Below, piece after piece: positions 34,862 to 44,633 of a stretch of 64,000 nucleotides of DNA. Both the position numbers and the translations under genes were made by a program. The notes beneath the pieces were generated by a model that did no database searches, was not told the DNA's origin, and was given only the letters and a program-made list of their open reading frames with translations. The DNA is from Nocardia sp. BMG111209 (GTDB lineage: Bacteria > Actinomycetota > Actinomycetes > Mycobacteriales > Mycobacteriaceae): NCBI RefSeq assembly GCF_000381925.1, contig NZ_KB907307.1:3596001-3660000 (forward strand). Reading direction: 5' to 3'. How positions within the stretch are numbered: position 1 is the stretch's first letter; each line of letters opens with the position of its first letter.

Positions 34862-37197
34862 TGGCGGTCCTTTCCACGAGCCGCGTCGATCAGGCCGACG
34901 ATGGTCGCCGGTGACAGCGGCAGCGCGCTGACCTCGACCCCGAGCGGGGCCAGGGCGTCGGCGACCGCGTTGATCACCGCCGGGGCAGAGCCGATCGCGC
35001 CGCCCTCGCCGACCCCCTTGAAGCCGCCGGGGCCCGCGCTGTGCGATTCGACGTGGACGACCTCGATGGTCGGCGCCTCGGTCGCGGTCGGCAGCAGGTA
35101 GTCCATGAAGGTGGTGGCGATCGGGTTGCCGTCGTCGTCGTAGGCCTGCGACTCGTAGAGCGCGCCGCCGATGCCCTGTACGGTGCCGCCGTAGATCTGG
35201 CCCTCCACCACGTTCGGGTTGATCATCGGGCCGACGTCCTCACCGACGATGTAGCGCAGCAACGTCACCCGGCCGGTCTCGATGTCGACCTCGCAGGTGC
35301 AGACGTGGGTGGCGTTGGCCCAGATCATCGGCGCCGCGGCACGATAGCGGCCGCTGGCCTCCAGTCCGGCCGGGATGCCCGCTGGCAGCGCCTCGGGCTG
35401 GAAGTAGGCGATCTCGGCGATCTCACGCAGGGTCAGCGCGACATCCGGGACGCCCCGGATCGTCGCCCGGCCGTCGGCGAACTCGATGTCCTCGGCGGGG
35501 GTGCCGAGCTTGTGCGCCGCGATGGCGATGATCCGTTCCCGCAGTGCCGCAGCGGTTTCCGCGACCGCGCCGGCGGTCACCGAGGCCGAGCGGCTGCCGC
35601 CGGTGCCGCCGCCGAACGGGGTCACCGCGGTATCGCCCTGGATGGTGTGCACATCCTCGACGTGCACGCCGAGCGCGTCGGCGGTCAGCTGGACGACGGT
35701 GGTCTCCAGGCTGTTTCCGGCCGAACCGCCGGCGACGTAGACGTTCACCCCGCCCGACGGCTCGATCCGGATGGTGCCGCCCTCGGTGGCGTAGAACGGG
35801 GTCGAACCGGCGGTCGGCTCCACATAGGTACAGGTCCCGACGCCGAGGTAGCGGCCCTGCGCGCGGGCGGTTTCCTGTTCCTTGCGGAAGGCCTCGTAAT
35901 CGAGTGCCTCGACGGCCTTCTCGAAGGTCTCCAGCGGCGTCATATCGCTGTACGGCATACCGCAGGGGTTGACCATCGGCAGCTCGTCCTGGCGAATCAT
36001 GTTGCGGCGCCGCAGTTCGATCGGATCGATGCCGATCTGCCGGGCCGCGGTGTCCATCAGGATCTCGCGCGCGACCGATTCGAACTGCCACGGCCCGCGG
36101 TAGGCAACGCGGCCGACGGTGTTGGTGTACACCAACTTCAGGTCGAAGGTGGCCGCCGGTACCCGGTACGGGCCGGTGAACAGCATGCCGACCGGGAAGG
36201 CCGCCGTCAGCGGCGACGGGATCGGGTAGGCGCCGACGTTCTGCAGATAGTCGATGGCGGCGAACAGGATCGTGCCGTCGGCGTCGAAGGCCATCTGCGC
36301 GATACCGGACTCGTGGCGCGCGGAGCCCGCGGAGATCAGATTCTCCTGCCGGTCCTCGATCCACTTCAGCGAGGCGCGCAGCTTGCGGGCGGCGAGCATC
36401 ACCGAGATGTCCTCGCGGCCGGGGACCACCTTCTGGCCGAAACCGCCGCCGGTGTCGCGGGCCACCACGCGCACCAGATGTTCCGGAACGCCCAGCAGCC
36501 GCGCGCAGAAGGCGCGCATACCGTGCGGCGACTGGGTCGAGGCCCAGATCGTCATCTCGCCGGTCGGCGCCGACCATTCGGCGATCAGGCCGCGGGTCTC
36601 CATCGGCACGGGCACGTAGCCCTGCTGAAAGATGTGCTGCCGCACCACATGTGCCGCGTCGTCGAAGATCTTCTGCCGCTGCTCGGCCGGCATGCCCGGG
36701 ATGAGCGCCGCGAGGTTGCCGGGGCAGTCGGCGTGGACCTGCTCCGGATTCTCCGCGGCGGCCGTGTAATCGACGATCGGCGGCAGCGGGTCGTAGTCGA
36801 CGATGACCAGTTCGGCCGCGTCCTCCGCGACGTACCGGTCGACGGCGACGATCAGCACCACCGGATCGCCGACGAAGCGCACCTCACCCTCGGCCAGCGG
36901 CGGCCGCGGCACCGGCGGCATACCGGGCAGATCCAGGGCGTAGACCAGTTCGTGGACCTCGGGATTCAGGTCCGCGGCGGTGTAGACCGCGCGCACCCCC
37001 TCCAGCGCCAGCGCCTCGGAGACGTCGATGTCGAGGATCCGCGCTCGCGGTAACGGGCTGCGGACGAAATGCACGTGGGCCATGCCCGGCCGGACGATGT
37101 CGTCGACGTATTCGCCCGCGCCGGTCACCAGCCGCAGGTCCTCGATGCGCGGAACCCGCGCGCCGACGAAACCCGCTGTGGCAGTACCGGTCGTCAT
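34858..37197 (-). CDS. molybdenum hydroxylase large subunit (xanthine oxidase family, not a canonical CoxL)
   Basis: 779 residues. Typical large-subunit marks: GEYVDDIVRPGMAHVHFVRSP, GEVRFVGDPVVLIVA, RDTGGGFGQK, and the C-terminal catalytic-Glu loop GVGEGGAIGSAP. The active-site loop reads AYRGPW at about residue 365. Form I CO dehydrogenase has AYRCSFR and form II has AYRGAGR, so this enzyme is a third kind, probably hydroxylating an aldehyde or N- or C-heterocycle. Binds molybdopterin cytosine dinucleotide. ATG 37197 with a plausible promoter 160 bp upstream (37357-37385). Confidence 0.92.
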   Translation of the reverse strand: MTTGTATAGFVGARVPRIEDLRLVTGAGEYVDDIVRPGMAHVHFVRSPLPRARILDIDVSEALALEGVRAVYTAADLNPEVHELVYALDLPGMPPVPRPPLAEGEVRFVGDPVVLIVAVDRYVAEDAAELVIVDYDPLPPIVDYTAAAENPEQVHADCPGNLAALIPGMPAEQRQKIFDDAAHVVRQHIFQQGYVPVPMETRGLIAEWSAPTGEMTIWASTQSPHGMRAFCARLLGVPEHLVRVVARDTGGGFGQKVVPGREDISVMLAARKLRASLKWIEDRQENLISAGSARHESGIAQMAFDADGTILFAAIDYLQNVGAYPIPSPLTAAFPVGMLFTGPYRVPAATFDLKLVYTNTVGRVAYRGPWQFESVAREILMDTAARQIGIDPIELRRRNMIRQDELPMVNPCGMPYSDMTPLETFEKAVEALDYEAFRKEQETARAQGRYLGVGTCTYVEPTAGSTPFYATEGGTIRIEPSGGVNVYVAGGSAGNSLETTVVQLTADALGVHVEDVHTIQGDTAVTPFGGGTGGSRSASVTAGAVAETAAALRERIIAIAAHKLGTPAEDIEFADGRATIRGVPDVALTLREIAEIAYFQPEALPAGIPAGLEASGRYRAAAPMIWANATHVCTCEVDIETGRVTLLRYIVGEDVGPMINPNVVEGQIYGGTVQGIGGALYESQAYDDDGNPIATTFMDYLLPTATEAPTIEVVHVESHSAGPGGFKGVGEGGAIGSAPAVINAVADALAPLGVEVSALPLSPATIVGLIDAARGKDRQ

Positions 37198-37356
37198 GGT
37201 TCTCCGTTCACTTCGGATGCCGGCAACCACCGGGCGCACGCCGGGGACCGCCGATGGTCGGTGGCACGGCGAGCGGGGATCGAGCGAGCGCGGACAAGAG
37301 GTGGGTAGGGGCGGTGCGGACGGCCGGTCGACGGCCGCTCGCCGATGCTGTACACC

Positions 37357-37385
37357 TGTCTAACATTGCCTCCGACCCCTGTCAA
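37357..37385 (-). promoter_or_regulatory. sigma-70-like promoter for the Mo-hydroxylase cluster
   Basis: On the minus strand, TTGACA (37380-37385), 17 bases, TAGACA (37357-37362). It falls in the AT-richer 252-bp gap between the end of the mce operon and the Mo-hydroxylase large-subunit gene. CCTGTC occurs twice here (37355 and 37378), a possible half-site pair. Confidence 0.5.
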
Positions 37386-37449
37386 TACCCGCTATGCCGT
37401 GTTTGAAAACGGAGATCTTGAGAGAAGTAAATACCGTTCTCACACAGCA

Positions 37450-38304
37450 TCACCCACTGATCCGCGCACCGGCGTCGAATCCCCACAACGCCATCGTCAG
37501 CAACAGGTTGACGATGATCATCACCGTGATGCCGGCGCGCATGGCGCGCCCGGCCGCCACGCCGACACCCTCCGGCCCGCCGCTGGAGTAGTAGCCGTAG
37601 TAGCACTGGATCGTGGTCGTGATGATAACGAAGACAACGGCTTTCACCAGCGAGTACACGACATCGGAACTGCTGAGCACCATTCGGAAGTAGTGGTCGT
37701 AGGTGCCCGGCGACTGACTGCCCGCCAGGCCGATGGTCAACTGCACCGCAAGGAAATTCACCACCAGGCAGACCACGTACAGCGGCACGATCGCCGCGAT
37801 CGAGGCCATCAGCCGGGTGGTCACCAGATACGGGATCGACCGGATCGCCAGCGTCTCCATCGCGTCGATCTCCTCGGAGATCCGCATCGCGCCGAGCTGA
37901 GCGGTGAACCGGCAGCCCGCCTGCGAGGCGAAGGCGATCGACGCCATGATCGGCGCCAGTTCCCGGGTCGAGGCGGTCGCGGAGATCAGGCCGGTGGCCG
38001 GGCCGATGCCCAGCAGCTTCAGCGCGCTGTACCCCTCGATCCCGACCAGGGCCCCGGCGCTGCCGCCGAGCACGATGATGATCCCGGCCGTGCCGCCGCC
38101 GACGATCAGCGAGCCGTTACCCCAGGTGACGACGGAGATCAACCGCAGCAGCTCCTTGCGATAGTGCCGCAGCACGATCGGCACCGAGGCCACCGACTTC
38201 AGGAAGAAAAGGGCCATGTGGCCCAGCCGCATGAACAACTTCGCCGGCGGGTCGGCGGCCCGGACGATCGTCCCGATCGACAACGGGTAGTACTGCGCGG
38301 CCAT
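37450..38304 (-). CDS. yrbEB: YrbEB, Mce transporter permease
   Basis: 284 residues, MlaE family. Multiple membrane helices; the hallmark EEIDAMETLAIRSIPYLVTTRL amphipathic segment near the middle contacts the ATPase. It pairs with YrbEA in the membrane to form the permease of the Mce lipid importer. The stop of yrbEA (TAG) is directly followed by this ATG (38304). It is the last gene of the operon. No ATPase (MceG/Mkl) is in the window, as is usual in this group. Confidence 0.92.
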   Translation of the reverse strand: MAAQYYPLSIGTIVRAADPPAKLFMRLGHMALFFLKSVASVPIVLRHYRKELLRLISVVTWGNGSLIVGGGTAGIIIVLGGSAGALVGIEGYSALKLLGIGPATGLISATASTRELAPIMASIAFASQAGCRFTAQLGAMRISEEIDAMETLAIRSIPYLVTTRLMASIAAIVPLYVVCLVVNFLAVQLTIGLAGSQSPGTYDHYFRMVLSSSDVVYSLVKAVVFVIITTTIQCYYGYYSSGGPEGVGVAAGRAMRAGITVMIIVNLLLTMALWGFDAGARISG

Positions 38305-39171
38305 CTAGAGCGCCGCCCGTGGGAACAACATCGTGTAGATCTGCGTGAAGCCGACGTTCACCAGCATCAGCAGCACGATCGAGGCGACCACCGTCGCGTT
38401 CACCGAATCGGCGACGCCGCTGGGACCGCCCTTGGTGCTCAGGCCCTTCTGGCACGCGACGATCGTCACGATCAGGCCGAACACCACCGCCTTGACCACC
38501 GCCAGGTACATATCGCCGATGGTGGCGAAGGAGGAGAAGGTCGCCACGAAACTGCCCGGCGTCCCGCCCTGGATGTACACGTTGAACAGGTAGCCGGCGA
38601 GGAAGCCGACGAAGGCGCTCACCCCGGTCAGGCCGACCGCGACCACCACACCCGCGGCGACCCGCGGGACCACCAGCCGGCGCATCACCGGGACGCCCAT
38701 GACCTCCATCGCGTCGATCTCCTCGCGGATGGTCCGCGAACCCAGATCGGCGCAGATCGCCGAGCCGACCGCGGCGGCCAGCAGCATCGCGGTCACCACG
38801 GGGGCGGCCTGCCGGATCACCGCCAGGCCGCTGGCCGCGCCCGCGAGCGAGGTCGCGCCGACCTGACCGGCCAGCAGGCCGAACTGGATGGACAGCGTGG
38901 CGCTGATCGGCAGCGCCACCGCGATCGTCGGCAGGATCGACGTCTTGATCATGAACGCCGCCTGCAACACGAATTCCCGGAACGCGAACTTCCCGGTCAC
39001 GATGTCGAGGAACAGATATTGGAAGGCCCGCACGCCCATCACGAACTGCGCGCCGACGGTCTCCAGCGAGGCGATCGGATGCCGTCGCAGATAACCCCGG
39101 GCCCAGCGTTTGATCGCGTCGACCGGCGACTGCGTGGGCAGTCGATCGATCACCAACTCACCGGCAGTCAC
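38305..39171 (-). CDS. yrbEA: YrbEA, Mce transporter permease
   Basis: 288 residues, MlaE family. Central REEIDAMEVMGVPVMRRLVVPR is the ATPase-contact motif, and LLMLVNVGFTQIYTMLFP the last helix. First of the yrbE pair. GTG at 39171, one base after the stop of the Mce-associated gene (TGA-T-GTG). Coming after mceF, it is on the wrong side: in canonical operons yrbEA/B come before mceA. Confidence 0.92.
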   Translation of the reverse strand: MTAGELVIDRLPTQSPVDAIKRWARGYLRRHPIASLETVGAQFVMGVRAFQYLFLDIVTGKFAFREFVLQAAFMIKTSILPTIAVALPISATLSIQFGLLAGQVGATSLAGAASGLAVIRQAAPVVTAMLLAAAVGSAICADLGSRTIREEIDAMEVMGVPVMRRLVVPRVAAGVVVAVGLTGVSAFVGFLAGYLFNVYIQGGTPGSFVATFSSFATIGDMYLAVVKAVVFGLIVTIVACQKGLSTKGGPSGVADSVNATVVASIVLLMLVNVGFTQIYTMLFPRAAL

Positions 39172-39172
39172 A

Positions 39173-39985
39173 TCAGACCATTTCCACTTTGGCGGCCAGC
39201 CAGTGGCCGCCGACCCGCTGCATCGTCATGAGGATGCGGCTGCGGTCGATGCGCGGATCCGGGCTGGCGGAGTTGCTGACCTCCTGGTCCACGAACAGCA
39301 TGACCTCCACCTGATCCGGCGACGCGGACTTGATGCTGGCGTCCACGACCCGGCCCTTGCTGACGGCCTTGTTCTGGACCAGCAGCGTCTTCAGCTGGGT
39401 GCTGGACTGGCTGTACATATCCTTGAAATCGCCGGTCGCGCCGTTCAGCACGTCGGTGAAATTCTGGTCGATATGCTGCGCGTCGATGCTGGTCAGGGTG
39501 ACCGCGTAGGACTGTGCGGTGGCCGCGGCCTCGCGGGCGGCGGCGTCCACCCGGTCCCGGTTGTGCAGTTTCCAGCCGAAGACCACGGCGAGCACCGTGG
39601 CGACGACCAGCAGCACGGCCCCGGCGGCGAGTCCGCCGCGCAGGAGCCAGCGGCGGCGGCCGGGTGCTGCCGGTGCTGCCGCAGGCCGGGCCGCCGGGTC
39701 GGCGGGCTTGTCGGCCCCGGAGTCGGGCTTGTCGGCCCCGGGGTCGGCGGGCTCATCGACAGGCTTGCCGGCGCTCGCGGCGGCAGGCTTGGCGGCGCGC
39801 TCGTCGGCGGGCTTGTCGGCACTCGCGTCGGCGCGCTCGCCGGCACTCTCGTCGACAGGCTTGCCGGCACTCGTGTCGCCGTTGGGTTCGTCCGCCGAGA
39901 CACTCTGTCCCGCAGTCGATTTCGTGGCATCGGTCGCTTCGCCGGCGTCGGCTTCGAGCACCGTTCCCGGTGTCGTCTTCTCCAT
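39173..39985 (-). CDS. Mce-associated membrane protein
   Basis: 270 residues. About 115 N-terminal residues are low-complexity (repeats of ADKPADE and SAGKPVDE), cytoplasmic; one helix (LLRGGLAAGAVLLVVATVLAVVFGW in part) and an extracytoplasmic domain of about 125 residues ending MQRVGGHWLAAKVEMV. This is the Mas/VirB8-like fold of Mce-associated proteins, which stabilise the Mce complex. I used the ATG at 39985, preceded by GGGAGG, not the one 7 codons upstream. Confidence 0.87.
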   Translation of the reverse strand: MEKTTPGTVLEADAGEATDATKSTAGQSVSADEPNGDTSAGKPVDESAGERADASADKPADERAAKPAAASAGKPVDEPADPGADKPDSGADKPADPAARPAAAPAAPGRRRWLLRGGLAAGAVLLVVATVLAVVFGWKLHNRDRVDAAAREAAATAQSYAVTLTSIDAQHIDQNFTDVLNGATGDFKDMYSQSSTQLKTLLVQNKAVSKGRVVDASIKSASPDQVEVMLFVDQEVSNSASPDPRIDRSRILMTMQRVGGHWLAAKVEMV

Positions 39986-40018
39986 TGAAGGCCTCCCTGC
40001 AATCATCGGAAGTTCGGG

Positions 40019-41299
40019 CTATCTGGGCACATAGGGACCACCGAACGGGGTCGGGATCGTCTGCGGCCCGCGCGGTGTGGGGTCGGAGGTCGCGAGCGGA
40101 TCCGCTCCCGGCGGCGGATGCAACGTGTCGTCACCGGGCGGCCGGGGCGCGTTGCGGGCGCCACGCGGCAGCAGGGTCGGATCCGGATCGGTGCAATCGG
40201 CGTACAGATACGGTTCGGGGAAGTCGGGCATGCTCACCGGCAGCCGCGGCACGGGGTAGTCGCACTGCTTGCGCGGGTAGATACTGGCCAATGCCCACGC
40301 GTAGCCGTCGTGGAAGGCCGAGGTCACCCGGTCCGCCGCCGAACCGTCGCGCTGCTGCGGGAAGAACACCTCGCGCAGCGCGGGCACGTGCACGTACGAC
40401 ATCTGCGCCACGGTCGCGAGACTGCCCAGCAGCTGGACCATCGTCGGCGAGTTGTCGGCGATGATGCCGTCCATCGTCCGCAGCGTGTCCGGGGTGAGAC
40501 CCACCAGCGTGGTGTAGCCGCCGGTCATCTTCTCCACCCCGGCGAGCGTGCTGTCCAGATCGGCCGCGGTGGCCCGCAGGCCCGGCGCCAGATCACGGAC
40601 GGTGCCGAGCACCACCCGGCTGTTGCGCAGCAGATCGGTGGTCTGCGGCAGTACGCCGCCGAGCGTATCGATCAGGAACACACCGCCGTTCACGATCGCG
40701 GTGAGCTTCTCCGGTCCCGCCGAACTCACGCCGAGCTCCTGCACGATGGCGTGCAGTTTCGCCGGATCCAGTTGCACGATGGTGCCGTTCAGATCGCCGA
40801 GCAGCTGGGCCAGCGTGACCGGGGTCGTGGTCCGGTCCACCCCGATCACCGCGCCGTCGGCCAGGTAGGGGCCGGAACTCTGGGTGGGCACGAAATCCAG
40901 GTACTGCTCCCCCGCCGCGGACAACCCGAGGACGCGCGCGTCGCTGTCCGCCGGGATGTGCACGCCGCCGTCGATGACGGCGGTCGCGGTCACGCCGCCG
41001 TCGCCGATGTCCACCGACGACACCCGGCCGACCCGCACGCCGCGCACGGTGACGTCCCGATCCGCCAGCAGCCCACCGGAATCGCGCAGATGCACCCGGA
41101 CCAGATAGGTCGAGTGCAGCGGATTCACCTGCAGCGAACCGAAAGTCAGATACGACGCGCCGAGTACCAGCACCGCGACCAGGGCGACCAGCGACACGAT
41201 CAGCCGCTGCCGGGCGAGGAATTCGAACGTCCCGACCACTACTGCGGCCACGGCCGTCCCGGCGCCGGAACCACGTGCGGGCATTGCCTTCTCGTTCAT
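40019..41299 (-). CDS. mceF: MceF-type lipid-transport protein
   Basis: 426 residues. One N-terminal membrane helix (LIVSLVALVAVLVLGASYL), then the MCE/MlaD domain at about 60-150 (DVTVRGVRVGRVSSVDI), a long helical part, and a Pro-rich C-terminal tail of about 60 residues. Sixth and last Mce subunit in the operon; the six assemble a hexameric tunnel across the periplasm. Overlaps mceE stop by 4 bp (ATGA). Confidence 0.9.
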   Translation of the reverse strand: MNEKAMPARGSGAGTAVAAVVVGTFEFLARQRLIVSLVALVAVLVLGASYLTFGSLQVNPLHSTYLVRVHLRDSGGLLADRDVTVRGVRVGRVSSVDIGDGGVTATAVIDGGVHIPADSDARVLGLSAAGEQYLDFVPTQSSGPYLADGAVIGVDRTTTPVTLAQLLGDLNGTIVQLDPAKLHAIVQELGVSSAGPEKLTAIVNGGVFLIDTLGGVLPQTTDLLRNSRVVLGTVRDLAPGLRATAADLDSTLAGVEKMTGGYTTLVGLTPDTLRTMDGIIADNSPTMVQLLGSLATVAQMSYVHVPALREVFFPQQRDGSAADRVTSAFHDGYAWALASIYPRKQCDYPVPRLPVSMPDFPEPYLYADCTDPDPTLLPRGARNAPRPPGDDTLHPPPGADPLATSDPTPRGPQTIPTPFGGPYVPR

Positions 41300-42429
41300 C
41301 GGCCCGGTCCGATCACGCGGTCGTGCAGCCGGCCCAGGGTGTAGGCCAGCGAGCCGACGAAGTTGGCCCAGTCGGTTCCGTCGGGCACCTTCGCCGTCGG
41401 ATCGCCCGGGAAGTTGGGATCGGGCCCGGTGCCGAGCGCGAACTGGATGATATCGGCGTCGGCGGTGGCGCCGGTGCCGTTGGCGACCTTGCCGCCGACG
41501 ATCACGAAGGTCTTGTTGAGCGAATCGAGGTTCGCCTCGGGCTGGGTCGCGGCCGTGTTCAGTCCGGCGGCCAGGTTGTTCAGATCGGTGACGATGCTGC
41601 GCTTTCCGGTGCCGTTGATCGACGGGAACTTCTCCATCAGCACGGCGATCCGGTCGAGCCGCCCCACCAGGTCGACGATGTTCTGCGTATTCGCCCCGAT
41701 GGCATCCAGCGCCGGTCCCGCGGCGGCCACCGCGTCGTTCACGGTGGACTGTTGTGCGGCAACGGTATCGGTGAGGGTGGCCGCGTCGCGGACCGCGGAG
41801 CGGATCTGATCCGAACGCGCCGAGAGGGTTTCGACCAGTTTGGTGGTCTCGGCGATGAGGTCGGCGAGCCGGTCGCCGCGGCCGTCCAGTTGGGCGCCGG
41901 CGCCGTTGATCACCTTGGTCAGATCGCGAATCACGCCGCCGTTCACCAGCAGTGCGGCCCGGGTCAGCACCTCCTCGATCGTCGCGGCGGCCGAGGTGCC
42001 GGACTGCGGGATCGCGTCGCCGTCGTGCAGCGTCCGGCCGCCCGCGACGGCGGGGTCCGGCGGCGGGGTGAGCGCGATGAACACATCGCCCAGCGGTGTC
42101 GCCGAACGCAATTCGGCGGTCGTGCCGACCGGCAGCGACACCCCGGTCCGGACCCGCACGGTGACCACCGCGTTGTAGTCGTGCGCCCGCATCGACTCGA
42201 CCTGGCCGACGTCGGCGCCGTTCACCTTCACCGGCGCCTTCGCGGGTAGGTTGAGCGCGTTGGCGAAGGTGGCGGTCAGGCGATAGCTCGACCCGATCGA
42301 CGGCGCCGGTAGCGGCACCTGATCCAGTCCGCCCGAGGAACATCCGGCCGCGGCCAGTGCCAGCACCACCACCGGCAGCGCCACGCCGGCGCCTCGGTGG
42401 AGATTCGATCTCGTTGTACCCGAACTCAT
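41296..42429 (-). CDS. mceE: MceE-type lipoprotein
   Basis: 377 residues. Signal peptide ending LALAAAGC, the lipobox expected for MceE (LprK-like). MCE domain (VKVNGADVGQVESM) followed by a coiled helical part. Being fifth and lipid-anchored fixes the order of the operon as A to F. Overlaps the mceD stop by 4 bp (ATGA). Confidence 0.92.
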   Translation of the reverse strand: MSSGTTRSNLHRGAGVALPVVVLALAAAGCSSGGLDQVPLPAPSIGSSYRLTATFANALNLPAKAPVKVNGADVGQVESMRAHDYNAVVTVRVRTGVSLPVGTTAELRSATPLGDVFIALTPPPDPAVAGGRTLHDGDAIPQSGTSAAATIEEVLTRAALLVNGGVIRDLTKVINGAGAQLDGRGDRLADLIAETTKLVETLSARSDQIRSAVRDAATLTDTVAAQQSTVNDAVAAAGPALDAIGANTQNIVDLVGRLDRIAVLMEKFPSINGTGKRSIVTDLNNLAAGLNTAATQPEANLDSLNKTFVIVGGKVANGTGATADADIIQFALGTGPDPNFPGDPTAKVPDGTDWANFVGSLAYTLGRLHDRVIGPGR

Positions 42430-43529
42430 TTCGGCAACCCCGCGATTCCGGCCAGCATGGCCACCACTCCGAAGTCGGGGCCCATGTCCGACATCTTCCC
42501 GGTGTTGCAGCCCAGCTGTTTCAGATCCAGCAGGTTGCACACCTCCTTGACCATCTGCCCGTCCAGGACGATCTTGTCCACGTTCACGTGCACCCGGCCG
42601 ACACGCAGATCGGGATCGATGACGGCGTAGGCGTTGTCGACGACCAGCGGGAACAGGTCCATGAACTCACCGATGTTGCGCTGGTAGTCCGACAGGCTGC
42701 GCATCATCACGTTCGCGTTGCCGGCCGTCGACGCGATCGCGCCCCGGTTGCGCTGCATGAGATCGGTGGTGGCCGCGAGGATCTGGTTCAGCTTCGCGCC
42801 GGTGTCGCCGGTGCCGAGCTGCTGGTCGGCCAGCAGATCGCTCAATTGGTGTACGCCGGAACCGAAGTCGCGGATCTGCTGATCGTTGGCGGCGGCCGCC
42901 GCGGTCAGCGAGTCCAGATCGGTGACGATCTTCGTGACCGCGTCCTTGGTGGCCGCGCCCTGATCGCTGCCGGTGCGCAGCGCCCCGGCGAGCTGGTCCA
43001 GGGCGGCCTTGATGTCGTCACCGTGCCCGGCGGTCGACGCGCCGACGTCGACCAGACCCGCGATCGGGCCGTGCCCGGCGCCGTCGCCACCCAGTGATTT
43101 CGAGAGTTTGTCGGCCATCGCCAGCACGCTGTCGAATTCGATCGGGGTCCGGGTGTGGCCCGGATCCAGCACCGCGTGGTCGCGCAGCGCCGGGCCGCCG
43201 CGATAGGGCGGGGTGAACTCGACGTGCCGGTCGGTGAGCACCGAATCCGATACCGTCACCGCCGTCGCGTCGGCCGGGATCGGCACCGAGCTCTGCACGC
43301 TCATCCGCACCTCGACGTAGGCGCCGCGCTGGGTGATGGACTCGACCTTCCCGATCTTCATGCCCAGCACGTCCACCGCGTTGCCGACGTACAGGCCGGC
43401 CGCGTTGTCGAACTGGGCGGTCACGGTGAGGGTGCCGGGGCCGGAGAACGGACCGGCGGCGGCCCCGACGGCCACGACGGTGAGCACGATCAGCAGCGCC
43501 AGCACGATCCGGCGGGACAGTCTGCTCAT
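42426..43529 (-). CDS. mceD: MceD-type lipid-transport protein
   Basis: 367 residues. N-terminal membrane helix (RIVLALLIVLTVVAVGAAAG), MCE domain with VDVLGMKIGKVESITQRG, long helix and a C-terminal part with two Cys (KEVCNLLDLKQLGCNTG). ATG 43529 overlaps mceC stop by 4 bp. Fourth subunit of the importer. Confidence 0.9.
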   Translation of the reverse strand: MSRLSRRIVLALLIVLTVVAVGAAAGPFSGPGTLTVTAQFDNAAGLYVGNAVDVLGMKIGKVESITQRGAYVEVRMSVQSSVPIPADATAVTVSDSVLTDRHVEFTPPYRGGPALRDHAVLDPGHTRTPIEFDSVLAMADKLSKSLGGDGAGHGPIAGLVDVGASTAGHGDDIKAALDQLAGALRTGSDQGAATKDAVTKIVTDLDSLTAAAAANDQQIRDFGSGVHQLSDLLADQQLGTGDTGAKLNQILAATTDLMQRNRGAIASTAGNANVMMRSLSDYQRNIGEFMDLFPLVVDNAYAVIDPDLRVGRVHVNVDKIVLDGQMVKEVCNLLDLKQLGCNTGKMSDMGPDFGVVAMLAGIAGLPK

Positions 43530-44629
43530 TTGCAGTCCTTCGAGTACGGGGGAATGTCGACCTGCGGCGCCCGGCCGACCAGCGCGCACATGAACGAGTC
43601 GAGGAAGGCGCCGTAGGGCGCGTTGGCGTCCAGTTCCGGGCCGGTGCCGGTGAGGTTGGCCCACGAGCGCCACGGCACCGGGAGGATCTGCAGGATGTTG
43701 CGCAGCAGGTCGTCGTGGCTGCTCAGCATCCGGGTCATCTCGTTCAGATTGGTGATCAGCCCCTGGAGTTCGGGCTGATCGTCCACCACCAGCGGCTTCA
43801 GCGAGTCGATCAGGTGGGTGCTCGCCGCGATCATCGACTCGATCGCCTGCCGCCGGGCCTGCACCTCCGCGAGCAGGCTGCGGCCCTGGGTGACCAGGGA
43901 GCCGATGTTCGCCTGCTGCGCCTGCACGACCTCGGTGAGCTTGGCGGTACTGGTGAGCAGCGCGCCGAGCTGATCGCGGCGCTGGGCGATCACCGCCGAC
44001 AGGGTCTTCACGTTCTGCATCACCGAGGGCACCAGCTGCGGCAGGCCGTTGAGCTGACCGGACAGATCGGTCAACGCGTGTCCGACCTGATCGGCGTCGA
44101 CCTGATCGAAGGTGCGGGTCACATCGGTCAGCGCGGATTGCAGATCGTAGGGAACGGTGGTGTGCGCCAACGGGATTCGACCGGCGGAACCGGGACCGCG
44201 CGGCGCGAGCTCGACGTACCGGTTGCCCAGCAGCGTGGTCAGTTTGATGGCGGCGGCGGTGTCGGCGCCCAGCGGCACGTCGTGCTGGACGCTCAGCGTC
44301 ACGGTCACGTGGTCGCCCGCGAGCCGGATGCTCGCCACATGCCCGACCGGTACGCCCGCGACCGTCACCTGATCACCCGCGCCGAGCTGCGCGGCCTGCG
44401 CGAAATCGGCCTCCACCCGGCGGTCGCCGACGTTCAGCGAATTGATCGCCAGCGCCGCCACGATCACCACCACCAGCAGGCCGATGGCGGCCAGGCCGAG
44501 CCACACCCGGGGGTATTCCTCCAGGGGCCGGTGTTGTCTGCCTCCGCTTCGCTCCGGCGATCGAGGCCCCGGTGACCCCGGGCCGGCCTCGACGTTCCCG
44601 GACGTGTTCCGGCGCAGTCCGAATCTCAT
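43526..44629 (-). CDS. mceC: MceC-type lipid-transport protein
   Basis: 367 residues. Short polar N-terminus, helix (VWLGLAAIGLLVVVIVAALA), MCE domain (QVTVAGVPVGHVASIRLAG), long helical region, C-terminal Cys pair. Starts at ATG 44629, 4 bases after the mceB stop. Confidence 0.9.
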   Translation of the reverse strand: MRFGLRRNTSGNVEAGPGSPGPRSPERSGGRQHRPLEEYPRVWLGLAAIGLLVVVIVAALAINSLNVGDRRVEADFAQAAQLGAGDQVTVAGVPVGHVASIRLAGDHVTVTLSVQHDVPLGADTAAAIKLTTLLGNRYVELAPRGPGSAGRIPLAHTTVPYDLQSALTDVTRTFDQVDADQVGHALTDLSGQLNGLPQLVPSVMQNVKTLSAVIAQRRDQLGALLTSTAKLTEVVQAQQANIGSLVTQGRSLLAEVQARRQAIESMIAASTHLIDSLKPLVVDDQPELQGLITNLNEMTRMLSSHDDLLRNILQILPVPWRSWANLTGTGPELDANAPYGAFLDSFMCALVGRAPQVDIPPYSKDCK

Positions 44630-44633
44630 CTGC

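Noticed and set aside
31849..37197. Carbon monoxide dehydrogenase operon
   Set aside because: The large-subunit active-site loop is AYRGPW, not the form I or II motif, and gene order is L-M-S. Kept as a molybdenum hydroxylase of unknown substrate.
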